This document shows positions 25,989-34,440 of a stretch of DNA of 64,000 nt, piece after piece. The DNA is taken from assembly GCF_003731765.1 (NCBI RefSeq), contig NZ_MOAL01000004.1, forward strand, positions 2,294,001 to 2,358,000, read 5' to 3'. How positions within the stretch are numbered: position 1 is the stretch's first letter; each line of letters opens with the position of its first letter. Below the pieces are notes generated by a model. The model searched no databases and was not told the DNA's origin. It was given only the letters and a program-made list of their open reading frames with translations. This DNA is from Pseudomonas chlororaphis (GTDB lineage: Bacteria; Pseudomonadota; Gammaproteobacteria; Pseudomonadales; Pseudomonadaceae). The position numbers and the translations under genes are program-made.

Positions 25989-27449
25989 ATGTTAAAAAAC
26001 ACCCTGCGTGACCCTTCCCTGCTCGTCGAGCGCGCCTACGTCAACGGTGCCTGGATCGAGGCCGACGACGGCGCCACCCTCGCCGTGACCAACCCCGCCG
26101 ACGGTAGCCTGATCGCCCGGGTACCGGCCCTGCAAGCCACCGAAACCCGGCGCGCCATTGAAGCCGCCGAGCAGCGCTTCGAGACCTGGCGCGAAGTGCC
26201 CGCAGCGGAGCGTGCACGGCTGCTGGAAACCTGGCACCGGCTGATCCTGGAGAACCAGGAAGACCTGGCCCTGATCATGACCGCCGAGCAAGGCAAACCC
26301 CTGAGTGAATCCCGTGGCGAGATCGGCTACGGCGCCACCTTCGTCAAATGGTTCGCTGAAGAAGCCCGGCGCATCTACGGCGACACCATCCCGGCACCCA
26401 CTGCTGACCGCCGCATCCTGGTGATCAAGCAACCGGTGGGCGTGGTGGCGGCCATCACCCCGTGGAACTTCCCCAATGCCATGATCACCCGCAAGTGCGC
26501 ACCGGCCCTGGCCGCCGGGTGCACGGTGCTGGTCAAACCCTCGGAGCTGACCCCGCTGTCGGCCCTGGCGTTGGCGGTGCTGGCCGAACGCGCCGGTATT
26601 CCGGCCGGGGTGTTCAACGTGCTCACCGGCTTGCCGGCCGGCGTCGGGGGCGAGATGACCGGCAACCCCTCGGTGCGCAAACTGTCGTTCACCGGCTCGA
26701 CTCGGGTCGGCCAGTTGTTGATGAGCCAGTGCGCCAGCAGCATCAAGCGCCTGAGCCTGGAACTGGGGGGCAACGCGCCCTTTATCGTGTTCGACGACGC
26801 CGACCTCGACCTGGCGATCACTGGGGTCATGTTGAGCAAATTCCGCAACGCCGGGCAGACCTGCGTCTGCGCCAACCGGATCCTGGTCCAGGACGGCATC
26901 TACGAGCGTTTTGCCGAGCGCCTGGCCGCTGCCGTCGCCCAGTTGAACGTTGGCGATGGCCTGGCCGACGGCGTGACCATCGGCCCGCTGATCAATGCCG
27001 CCGCCGTTGACAAGGTGGCCCTGCACATCGGCGACGCCCTGGAAAAAGGCGCCACCATCGCCATCGGCGGTGCGCCCCAGGGCGAAGGCCTGTTTGTGCA
27101 ACCCACGGTGCTGCTGAACGCCACCACGGACATGCTGCTGGCCAGCGAAGAAACCTTCGGCCCGGTGGCACCGCTGTTCCGCTTCCAGGACGAAGCCGAG
27201 GCGCTGGCCATCGCCAATGCCACCCCCTATGGCCTGGCCGCTTATTACTTCACCCAAGACCTGCGCCGGGCCTTCCGCGTCGGCGAGCGCCTGGAGTTCG
27301 GCATGGTCGGTCTGAACACCGGCGTGGTGTCCATGGAAGTCGCGCCGTTTGGCGGCATGAAGCAATCGGGCACCGGCCGTGAAGGCTCGAAATACGGCCT
27401 CGACGAGTTCCTCGAAATCAAGGCCTGGCACATCGGCGGCCTGGACTGA
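25989..27449 (+). CDS. gabD: NAD(P)-dependent succinate-semialdehyde dehydrogenase
   Basis: 486-residue aldehyde dehydrogenase of the GabD type, oxidising succinate semialdehyde to succinate. It shows catalytic E258 (LELGGNAPF) and C292 within the GabD-typical GQTCVCANR, plus NAD-site KPSELTP and FTGSTRVG. Length equals the family norm (about 480-490). AAGGG precedes the ATG. Its placement between transporter permeases and ATPase indicates that the imported amine is degraded through 4-aminobutyrate-like intermediates to succinate. Confidence 0.9.
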   Translation: MLKNTLRDPSLLVERAYVNGAWIEADDGATLAVTNPADGSLIARVPALQATETRRAIEAAEQRFETWREVPAAERARLLETWHRLILENQEDLALIMTAEQGKPLSESRGEIGYGATFVKWFAEEARRIYGDTIPAPTADRRILVIKQPVGVVAAITPWNFPNAMITRKCAPALAAGCTVLVKPSELTPLSALALAVLAERAGIPAGVFNVLTGLPAGVGGEMTGNPSVRKLSFTGSTRVGQLLMSQCASSIKRLSLELGGNAPFIVFDDADLDLAITGVMLSKFRNAGQTCVCANRILVQDGIYERFAERLAAAVAQLNVGDGLADGVTIGPLINAAAVDKVALHIGDALEKGATIAIGGAPQGEGLFVQPTVLLNATTDMLLASEETFGPVAPLFRFQDEAEALAIANATPYGLAAYYFTQDLRRAFRVGERLEFGMVGLNTGVVSMEVAPFGGMKQSGTGREGSKYGLDEFLEIKAWHIGGLD

Positions 27450-27580
27450 CAGCAAGGGTGCCGGGCGGCAGATTCTGTTGCCCGGGCACGGGAAAACGGC
27501 ACGAACCAGGCCAGTGCCTGTGTTCAGATGACAGACAGATACTCCGGGCAATCCCCGCGCTCTGCATAGGAGAACGCTGC

Positions 27581-28669
27581 ATGAAGTTCACTGAAGGTTT
27601 CGAGTCGGTCAGCGTCAATCAAGTCTGCAAGCACTACGGTTCCCTCAAGGCCCTGAACAACGTCAACCTCAAGGTCGAAGCCGGCGAGTTCATGTCGCTG
27701 CTGGGGCCATCCGGCTCGGGCAAGACCACCTTGCTGAGCATTCTCGGCGGGTTTATCCGGGTCAGTTCGGGGAGCATTCTGTTCGGTGAGCGCGACGTGA
27801 CCCTGATGCCGCCGCACAAGCGCGAGATCGGCGTGGTGTTCCAGAACTACGCCCTGTTCCCCCACATGACCGTGGGCGAGAACGTTGCCTTCCCGCTGCG
27901 CGCCCGGGGTGAAAACGCCGCCAAGAGCCGCGACCGGGTCAAGCAGGCCCTGGCCACCGTGGAACTGACCGGTTATGAAAACCGCTCCATTGCCGCCCTG
28001 TCCGGCGGCCAGCGGCAGCGGGTGGCCCTGGCCCGGGCGATTGTCTTCGAACCCAAGCTGATCCTCATGGACGAGCCGCTGTCGGCCCTCGACAAGCAAC
28101 TGCGCGAAACCATGCAGATCGAACTGCGGGCCCTGCACAAGCGCCTCGGCGCCACCATGATTTATGTCACCCATGATCAGCGCGAAGCCCTGACCATGAG
28201 CGACCGCATCGCTATCATGCGCGGCGGCCAACTGGTGCAGGTGGACACACCACGACGCCTGCACGATCACCCGTCAGACGATTTCGTCGCCAGCTTTATC
28301 GGCGAGAGCACCCTGGTGCCCTTGCAGCGTGGCAGCGGCAATGACCTGACCCTGGGCGCCACCGCGCTGCGCACCACCCGACCGATCCCGGCCACGGGGG
28401 ACCTGTTCCTGGCCCTGCAATCCGAGAAGCTGCTGCTGGACAACGACAGCGCCGGCCCGGAATGGAACCGCCTGCGCGGACGGGTTTCGGACATCGTGTT
28501 CCAGGGCGAAAGCCTCAAGGTGTTTGTCGACCTGGACGGCGGCCCCACCGTCAGCCTGCGTCAGCCCAGCCACCACGAAGGCAACCTCAGCCTGCCGCCG
28601 ATCGGCGCGCCGATGCTGATGCGCCTGCACCCCGAAGACACCATCGTCGTACCCCGGGCCGGCGCCTGA
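27581..28669 (+). CDS. ABC transporter ATP-binding protein, PotA-like
   Basis: 362 residues: Walker A G42-P-S-G-S-G-K-T-T50, Q-loop Q88, signature L140-S-G-G-Q144, Walker B ending D164-E165, and a C-terminal TOBE domain (about 280-362) as in polyamine and spermidine importers. The start at 27581 follows AGGAG and leaves a normal N-terminus, so the longer frame is rejected. It energises the permeases at 24082-25806 despite being separated from them by gabD. Confidence 0.9.
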   Translation: MKFTEGFESVSVNQVCKHYGSLKALNNVNLKVEAGEFMSLLGPSGSGKTTLLSILGGFIRVSSGSILFGERDVTLMPPHKREIGVVFQNYALFPHMTVGENVAFPLRARGENAAKSRDRVKQALATVELTGYENRSIAALSGGQRQRVALARAIVFEPKLILMDEPLSALDKQLRETMQIELRALHKRLGATMIYVTHDQREALTMSDRIAIMRGGQLVQVDTPRRLHDHPSDDFVASFIGESTLVPLQRGSGNDLTLGATALRTTRPIPATGDLFLALQSEKLLLDNDSAGPEWNRLRGRVSDIVFQGESLKVFVDLDGGPTVSLRQPSHHEGNLSLPPIGAPMLMRLHPEDTIVVPRAGA

Positions 28670-28680
28670 GGCCCGCCCCA

Positions 28681-28712
28681 CAGGGCTTCCAGGCAGCACG
28701 CTGGAGGCCCTG
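28681..28712 (+). terminator. Hairpin after ATPase gene
   Basis: CAGGGCTTCCAG pairs with CTGGAGGCCCTG (one G-U pair) around an 8-base loop, 11 bases after the stop. The following bases are only mildly T-rich (CTTCCCC), so termination would be weak. Confidence 0.4.
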
Positions 28713-28870
28713 CTTCCCCGCCCCGCACGGGCACAGTCAAATGTTTCGCCAGCCCCCTGAAAAACAGTCGATCACAGCGCCGGGCCCGGCAAATTCAGTG
28801 CGTGGCGCGCCGGCCAATCCTTATCCTGATCACAGACCACCCGCCAAGCACGGCGTTTATGGAGATCGAG

Positions 28871-30163
28871 ATGAATTCTGCACTGACTGAAAATCAACGC
28901 CTTCTGGCCCTGCGCGAGCAGCACGTTCCCCGCGGCATCGCCACCGCTCACCCGGTGGTGGTCAGCCACGCCCAAGGCAGTGAAGTCTGGGATGTGGACG
29001 GCAAGCGCTACCTGGATTTCGTCGGCGGCATCGGGGTGCTCAACGTTGGCCACAACCACCCGAAAGTGGTGGAAGCGGTGCGCCGCCAGGTCGGCGAAAT
29101 CTCCCACGCCAGCTTCCAGGTGGTGGCTTATGAGTCGTACATCCAGGTGGCCGCGCGACTGAACAAAATGATCGGCGGCGACCAGCACTACAAAAGCGTG
29201 CTCTTCACTTCCGGCGCCGAAGCCGTGGAAAACGCGATCAAGATCGCCCGTGGCCACACTAACCGTCCGGCGGTGATTTCGTTCCGTGGCGGCTTCCACG
29301 GCCGCACCTTGCTCGGCGTGACCCTGACCGGCATGAGCCAGCCCTACAAGCAGAACTTCGGGCCCTTCCCGGCCGAGATTTACCACGCCACCTACCCCAA
29401 CGAGTACCGCGGCATCAGCGGCGACGACGCCCTGGCGGAGCTCGACACCCTGTTCGCCACCGACGTCGCGCCGGACCGGGTGGCCGCGATCATCATCGAA
29501 CCGGTGCAAGGCGACGGCGGTTTCCTCGCAGCGCCCAAGGCCTTCCTCCAGGCCTTGCGTCAGCGCTGCACCGAACACGGCATCGTGCTGATTCTTGACG
29601 AAATCCAGGCCGGTTTCGGCCGCACCGGGACCCTGTTCGGCTTCCAGCACGCGGACATCCAGCCAGACTTGGTGACCGTGGCCAAGAGCCTCGCCGGCGG
29701 CATGCCGCTGTCGGGCGTGGTCGGTCGCGCCGAGATCATGGATGCGCCCACCCCCGGCGGCCTCGGCGGCACCTACGGCGGCAATGCCGTGGCCTGCGCC
29801 GCAGCCCTGGCGGTGATGGACCTGTTCGAAGAAGAAGACCTGCTGGGCCAGGGCGAGCAACTGGCGGCGCAACTGCGCGAAGGCCTGCTGGCCCTGCAGC
29901 AACGCTACCCGCGAATCGGCGACGTGCGCGGCCTGGGCTTTATGCAGGCCATCGAAATCGTCGCCGACGACGCGGCCAAGAGCCCGGACGCGGCCCTGGC
30001 GCAGAAGATCATCGACGAGGCGCGCAACGCCGGTTTGCTGGTGATCAAGTGCGGCGTCTACCGCAACGTGGTGCGCTTCCTCGCGCCGCTGGTGACCACC
30101 CCGGCGCAGCTGGCAGAAGCCTTGCAGATGCTGGACCAGGCCCTGGCCGCCGCCGGTGCCTGA
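28871..30163 (+). CDS. Class-III aminotransferase, 4-aminobutyrate type
   Basis: 430-residue PLP-dependent omega-aminotransferase. The PLP lysine is K272 (VAKSLAGGMPLSG), D243 binds the pyridine nitrogen (ILDEIQAGFGRTG), and the phosphate site GAEAVENAIK is at 116-124. It resembles GabT/PuuE, transferring the amino group of 4-aminobutyrate or a related omega-amine to 2-oxoglutarate and producing the semialdehyde used by GabD. The start at 28871 has GGAG at 6 bases. A strong terminator follows. Confidence 0.88.
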   Translation: MNSALTENQRLLALREQHVPRGIATAHPVVVSHAQGSEVWDVDGKRYLDFVGGIGVLNVGHNHPKVVEAVRRQVGEISHASFQVVAYESYIQVAARLNKMIGGDQHYKSVLFTSGAEAVENAIKIARGHTNRPAVISFRGGFHGRTLLGVTLTGMSQPYKQNFGPFPAEIYHATYPNEYRGISGDDALAELDTLFATDVAPDRVAAIIIEPVQGDGGFLAAPKAFLQALRQRCTEHGIVLILDEIQAGFGRTGTLFGFQHADIQPDLVTVAKSLAGGMPLSGVVGRAEIMDAPTPGGLGGTYGGNAVACAAALAVMDLFEEEDLLGQGEQLAAQLREGLLALQQRYPRIGDVRGLGFMQAIEIVADDAAKSPDAALAQKIIDEARNAGLLVIKCGVYRNVVRFLAPLVTTPAQLAEALQMLDQALAAAGA

Positions 30164-30195
30164 CCTGCGCCCGCGACACCCCAGGTAAAGGCCAG

Positions 30196-30226
30196 GCCCG
30201 ACCCGCTCACCCCGGGTCGGGCTTTT
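30196..30226 (+). terminator. Intrinsic terminator after aminotransferase gene
   Basis: GCCCGACCC and GGGTCGGGC form a perfect 9-bp stem with a 9-base loop, followed by TTTT. It lies about 30 bases after the aminotransferase stop. Confidence 0.8.
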
Positions 30227-30271
30227 GCCTGATGACTCAGGAAGCGCATTCGCTAGACCCAGGAGCGGCAC

Positions 30272-30958
30272 ATGAAAGTCACCCAGTACAAAGCGTTGGG
30301 CCTGTCCTTCGGCACCCTGGTCGACCGCGAACGGGGCATCCTCGAAGGGTTGCGGCCGTTGTCGGTGCAAACCGAGGCGCTGCACAGCGACGAGCAGGTG
30401 CTCAGTGCCTATCGGCGCACGGCCCAGGAGCTCGCCGCCCAGGGGCAAGCCGCCAGCGCCGCGGCGTTCCATGGCCAGCTCTACCAACGCCTGGCGCATC
30501 AATTGCATGTAGTACCGGGCTGGGACGAAAGTGTTGCCTTTAGTACCGCGTCTGGCCAATGGCCGATTTTCGAAGACGCGCCCGGCGCCCTGCAGTACCT
30601 CAGTAAATTTTATCGACTGGTGCTGATCGCTCCGCCCCATGGCATGGACATCGATGCCCTGACCCGTCGCCTGCCCATCGCGTTCGACGCGATCATCGAG
30701 CCCCAGGCCAATGACTGGCACGCCAGCCTGGAACACGCTCTCGATCGACTGGGCTTGCAACGGAGCGAAATGCTACCGGTCCGCAGCACAGAGGCGGATG
30801 ATCCATGGAACCTGCGGGTGGACTTCCCGGTGTGCACCTTGCGCCGCGACCAGCGCCAGCCTTGGAACCACTCGGAGCAGGCCCTGGACGGCAAGCGCTG
30901 CGAGTACGCCAGCCTGGCTGACCTGGTGCATGCACACCAGAAGGCCCTGCACGCCTGA
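30272..30958 (+). CDS. HAD-like protein lacking catalytic residues
   Basis: 228 residues with the overall layout of a type II haloacid dehalogenase and clear N-terminal kinship to the intact copy at 33593-34297 (KAL..., GTLVD, GIL). The motif I region reads KALGLSFGTLVD, where the intact copy reads KALTFDVVGTLID, so the nucleophilic Asp is gone. Motif II has APPHG instead of TTNSQ, the motif III Lys of EKPDP is missing (IEPQANDWH), and motif IV is altered. The frame is intact with a good AGGAG, so it is probably expressed as a non-catalytic or repurposed protein. It stands between a terminator and an Lrp-type regulator gene. Confidence 0.75.
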   Translation: MKVTQYKALGLSFGTLVDRERGILEGLRPLSVQTEALHSDEQVLSAYRRTAQELAAQGQAASAAAFHGQLYQRLAHQLHVVPGWDESVAFSTASGQWPIFEDAPGALQYLSKFYRLVLIAPPHGMDIDALTRRLPIAFDAIIEPQANDWHASLEHALDRLGLQRSEMLPVRSTEADDPWNLRVDFPVCTLRRDQRQPWNHSEQALDGKRCEYASLADLVHAHQKALHA

Positions 30959-30994
30959 CCCAGTATTCAAGACTGACATTGCGAGGAGTCAACG

Positions 30995-31486
30995 ATGGAA
31001 GCGGTAACCAAACTCGATCGTATCGACATCAACATCCTGGTCCAGCTGCAAAAAGACGGACGCATGACCAACGTCAGCCTCGCCGAAGCCGTCGGACTGT
31101 CCCCCAGCCCCTGCCTGCAACGGGTCAAGCGCCTGGAAGCGGCGGGCTACATCAGCGGCTATGAAGCCCACGTCAACCTGGCCAAGTTCGCCAACTCGGT
31201 GACGGTGTTCACCGAAGTCACCCTCTCCGACCACAAGCGTTCCGACTTCGCCAAGTTCGAGTCGAGCATCCGCAATATCGACGAAGTCCTGGAGTGCCAT
31301 TTGATCAGCGGTGGCTATGACTACCTGGTGCGTTTTCTCACCAGCAGCATCCAGCACTACCAGGAGCTGATGGAGTCGATCCTGGACAAGAACATCGGCA
31401 TCGAGAAGTACTTCAGCTACATCGTCATCAAGTCGCCGGTGGTCAAGAGCACCGTGCCCCTGCGCAGCCTGCTGCGCTCGGCCTGA
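30995..31486 (+). CDS. Lrp/AsnC-family regulator
   Basis: 163 residues: N-terminal winged helix (LDRIDINILVQLQKDGRMTNVSLAEAVGLSPSPCLQRVKRLE, about 7-48) and a C-terminal RAM ligand-binding domain (about 65-150, with ECHLISGGYDYLVRF). Length matches Lrp. AGGAG precedes the ATG. It probably senses an amino acid or amine and controls the surrounding uptake and transamination genes; targets are not visible. Confidence 0.9.
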   Translation: MEAVTKLDRIDINILVQLQKDGRMTNVSLAEAVGLSPSPCLQRVKRLEAAGYISGYEAHVNLAKFANSVTVFTEVTLSDHKRSDFAKFESSIRNIDEVLECHLISGGYDYLVRFLTSSIQHYQELMESILDKNIGIEKYFSYIVIKSPVVKSTVPLRSLLRSA

Positions 31487-31500
31487 TCGATAGAATGAAC

Positions 31501-31516
31501 GGGGCCGAACGGCCCC
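31501..31516. terminator. Hairpin between convergent Lrp and cupin genes
   Basis: GGGGCC-GAAC-GGCCCC, a 6-bp G+C stem with a GNRA-like tetraloop, between two convergent stops. No U tract on either side, so only a weak bidirectional terminator candidate. Confidence 0.4.
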
Positions 31517-31525
31517 AGGCGGGTG

Positions 31526-32236
31526 TCAGGAAAGGATGCAGAAAATCTTGCGGACGGTCTCGGTGCTGGTCCAGGCATTGCTCGCCCCCACCGGCACCAC
31601 CACGGTCTCCCCGGCCTTGATGGTGCAAGGCGCAGCGCCCTCGGGGCTGAGGGTGATGGCCCCCTTGAGGACGTGCATCAACTCGCAGTAGCCCGGCTCA
31701 ACGGTCTTGCGCTCATAGGCTTCACACTCCCAGAGACCGATCCGCAGGTTGGCGACGCTGAACAGGGTCTGGCTCCAGGCCTGGGGCGTCTGGCTGAGCA
31801 ACACCTCGACAGCCGGCGGATCGCACGGCTGCAACGCCAGGCACGGATCAATCTTCAGCGGCAGGCGCGGCATCGGCGCGGTGCGCGACAGGCCGGGAAA
31901 GACCATGCACAGGTAACGCAACTCGCCGGGCTGGTGCCAGTCCAGGGTGATGCCCCGGGGAATCACAAAACAGTCCCCCGGGTGCAGGCCGATCCTGAAG
32001 CCTTCGCCCTGCAGAATCAGGGTGCCGGACTCGACGATGCCCAGTTCCACCCAAGGAAAGTTTTCGATCACCCGTTGCGTGCCAGGGCTCTGGTACATGC
32101 CCACGGCGTAGCCTTGGGCAGAGTCATGCCAGTTCAGGGCGCGGCCATTGGCGAGGGGGTCGTCGACCCAGGTCAGGTTGTCGCTGGGCAAGCGCCGGGC
32201 GCTGGCCGGATGGGAGTAATGCAACATCGCAGGCAT
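31526..32236 (-). CDS. Bicupin protein
   Basis: 236 residues with two cupin halves: the first around WVELGIVESGTLIL...GDCFVIPRGITLDWHQPGE, the second around CELMHVLKGAITLSPEG...GETVVVPVGASNAW. The C-terminal half resembles the DUF861/EutQ-like cupins that accompany PuuB-type oxidases. A metal site is not complete enough to predict catalysis, and a binding or regulatory role is equally possible. It lies 17 bases after the FAD oxidase stop on the same strand, so the two are probably co-transcribed. Confidence 0.75.
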   Translation of the reverse strand: MPAMLHYSHPASARRLPSDNLTWVDDPLANGRALNWHDSAQGYAVGMYQSPGTQRVIENFPWVELGIVESGTLILQGEGFRIGLHPGDCFVIPRGITLDWHQPGELRYLCMVFPGLSRTAPMPRLPLKIDPCLALQPCDPPAVEVLLSQTPQAWSQTLFSVANLRIGLWECEAYERKTVEPGYCELMHVLKGAITLSPEGAAPCTIKAGETVVVPVGASNAWTSTETVRKIFCILS

Positions 32237-32253
32237 GTCTTCAGACTCTCGGC

Positions 32254-33537
32254 TTAGCGACCAATAAGGTCGAGGAACTGCTGCCAGCCTGCGGCCAGGC
32301 GAACGCCCGGGGCGCGGAAGGCATGCAGGGGAATGGGCTGGAATTTTTCGCCGGCCAGCAGGCCAAGGTCAACCTTTTCGCCTGCGGTCATGCGCGCCAG
32401 TTGCCCGCCCATGTAGGTGGACATTGCCACCCCGCCACCGTTATAGCCAATGGCATAGAAGCTTTGCTCGTCAAGCTGACCGGCATGGGGCAGGTAGTCC
32501 AGGGTCATGGCCACCAGGCCTGACCAGCGATAGGCGATGGGCTGGTCACGCAACACCGGGAACACCTCCCCCATACTGCGCTGCAAGGCACGGAACGCCG
32601 TCTCGGAATCGTTTTTGCCGAAGGCCCCGCGACCGCCAAAGATCAACCGGTCACCCACCACCCGGAACCAGCGCAGCATACGCTTGGTGTCGCCGCAGAC
32701 CTGGCCGCCGGGCATCAGCGTGGCCAGCACCGCAGGCGCCAGGGGCTCGGTGGCGATGATCGCGCTGCGAAAGGGAATCAGCCGTCGGTGCAGCGTATCG
32801 GTGACCGGGGTCAGGTCCGAATAGCCGTTGGTGGCGTAGATCACCTGCCGCGCACTGATCCGTCCCTGGGGCGTTTCGATGATCATCCGTTGGCCATCGC
32901 GATGGACCTTTTGCGCCGGGCTGTTGATGTAAATCTTGACCCCATTGCCGGTGAGGCTGCGGGCCATGCCCCGGGCGTAGTTCAGCGGGTGGATGCCGCC
33001 CGCCTTGGGGGTCAGCAGGCCGCCGTGAAACAGGTTGGAGCCGGTGTATTCCGCGACTTCGGCAGCACTGAGCATAAAGGAGGAGGCGCCGCCGGTTTCG
33101 CGCTTGATCCACTCGGCAGTGGCTTGCAGCCCGGCCAGGGCATGAGGGTTGTGGGCCGCGGCGATGTGCCCGCCCAAGTGCAGCCGGGCTTCGTCGAGAC
33201 CCAGGGCTTCGACGGTTTCCACCAGGCTGTCCACGGCGTCATAGCCGGTGCGGTACATGCGCAAGGCGGTGTCACGGCCAAAGCGCGCCATCAGCGCGGC
33301 GAAGCCCACACGAAACTTGGGCGACACCACCCCGCCGTTGCGCCCGCTGGCACCCCAAGCCAGGGTCTTGGCGTCGATCAGCAACGGCTCGCGGCCGCTC
33401 AGGGCGATATGCCGGGCGGCGCTCAAGCCGGTGTAGCCGGCGCCGATGATCGCCACGTCGCACTGGCGCTCACCTTCAAGGGATTGCAGCGCGGGGCCGG
33501 GTTCGGCGGTGGCCGCCCATAAGGTCTGAAGAGTCAT
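32254..33537 (-). CDS. FAD-dependent amine oxidase, PuuB-like (DAO family)
   Basis: 427-residue D-amino-acid-oxidase-fold flavoprotein with N-terminal G32-x-G34-x-x-G37 (DVAIIGAGYTGLSAA), the WGASGRNGG motif around 60-68, and a C-terminal FAD motif AIGYNGGGVAMS. This combination is typical of gamma-glutamylputrescine oxidase PuuB and relatives, which convert an amine to an aldehyde plus H2O2. The start at 33537 has GGAAG upstream; the longer frame to 33570 is less likely. It supplies aldehydes to the dehydrogenases encoded nearby and is followed by the bicupin gene. Confidence 0.85.
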   Translation of the reverse strand: MTLQTLWAATAEPGPALQSLEGERQCDVAIIGAGYTGLSAARHIALSGREPLLIDAKTLAWGASGRNGGVVSPKFRVGFAALMARFGRDTALRMYRTGYDAVDSLVETVEALGLDEARLHLGGHIAAAHNPHALAGLQATAEWIKRETGGASSFMLSAAEVAEYTGSNLFHGGLLTPKAGGIHPLNYARGMARSLTGNGVKIYINSPAQKVHRDGQRMIIETPQGRISARQVIYATNGYSDLTPVTDTLHRRLIPFRSAIIATEPLAPAVLATLMPGGQVCGDTKRMLRWFRVVGDRLIFGGRGAFGKNDSETAFRALQRSMGEVFPVLRDQPIAYRWSGLVAMTLDYLPHAGQLDEQSFYAIGYNGGGVAMSTYMGGQLARMTAGEKVDLGLLAGEKFQPIPLHAFRAPGVRLAAGWQQFLDLIGR

Positions 33538-33592
33538 TGCCGGCTTCCGAGAAAAAAGGGGCGCCGGCACGATGGCTGCAGCGCCCGGGGGC

Positions 33593-34297
33593 TCAACCCA
33601 GTTCCTGCTCTACCGCGTCGGCCAGCTGGGCCAGGGAATGGTAGTGGTAGTGGGGCTTGGTGTGCTCGGATTCCAGGGTGCCGCCGCTGCCCTTCTGGGC
33701 GTGCCGGCGTTCGATCCAGCACACCTGGTAGCCCAGGCGCACGGCCACGCCGATGTCGTGGTATTGGCTCTGGGCCACGTGCAGGATTTCTTCAAAAACA
33801 ATGCCCTGGGTCGCCAGCACGCCACGGGTGTAGGCAAAGAACTGCGGGTCGGGCTTCTCGAAGCGCACGTCGTCCACCGTGACCTTGACGTCGAACGGCT
33901 CATCCAGGGTCTTGGCCATGTAGTCCAGGGCCCAGATCTGCGAGTTGGTGGTGGCCACCAGCTTGAAGTGCTTGCGCAGGCGCTTGAGGGCGGCCACCGA
34001 ATCCGGGAAGGCCGGGAAGTTCTGCACCGCCAGGGCCAGGCCGCGCGCATAGTCATCGTTGTCCGGCAGGCCGAGCTTGGCGGCGATCAGGTGATAGCAA
34101 CGCTCCAGGTCATCGGGCCACCAGCCGGAATCCGGCAACGCCCGGGCTTCGCGATAGGCCTTGAGAATCTCGTCATCGCTACGGGCCTGGCCGGCCTCCC
34201 CCGCCACTTCACGGACATGGGCCAGAATCCCGGCTTCGAAATCGATCAGGGTGCCGACAACATCAAACGTCAGGGCTTTGAACTGCTTGAATGACAT
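33593..34297 (-). CDS. Haloacid dehalogenase-like hydrolase, type II
   Basis: 234-residue HAD hydrolase with motif I D12 (LTFDVVGTLIDFE), motif II T/S in VATTNSQ, motif III Lys in EKPDPQFF and a motif IV region HVAQSQYHDIGVA. Length equals L-2-haloacid dehalogenases (about 225-235), but many genomic members act on phosphate or unknown esters. It is in the same orientation as the FAD oxidase 55 bases downstream. The protein at 30272-30958 is its degenerate relative. Confidence 0.83.
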   Translation of the reverse strand: MSFKQFKALTFDVVGTLIDFEAGILAHVREVAGEAGQARSDDEILKAYREARALPDSGWWPDDLERCYHLIAAKLGLPDNDDYARGLALAVQNFPAFPDSVAALKRLRKHFKLVATTNSQIWALDYMAKTLDEPFDVKVTVDDVRFEKPDPQFFAYTRGVLATQGIVFEEILHVAQSQYHDIGVAVRLGYQVCWIERRHAQKGSGGTLESEHTKPHYHYHSLAQLADAVEQELG

Positions 34298-34440
34298 AAA
34301 GCGCTCCGCAAGGTAGGTCAGGGGGGATCGGAAAATCCGTCTGGATGGATTATCGACCTCGCCGCGGCAAGCAATATTCCGTTTTCAGCCACCCCTGAGG
34401 CATAACCTACTGTTTTTTTACTTGCGGCGGCACAGCCCCC

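Noticed and set aside
26036..27551. Minus-strand frames across gabD and other plus-strand genes
   Set aside because: Shadow frames caused by high third-position G+C; the sense-strand protein has all catalytic residues.
22686..31486. Assignment of the transporter cluster to nicotine catabolism because of the DHPON-type hydrolase and gabD
   Set aside because: No nicotine or hydroxynicotine oxidase genes are seen, and the hydrolase appears to belong to the LysR regulon on its left.
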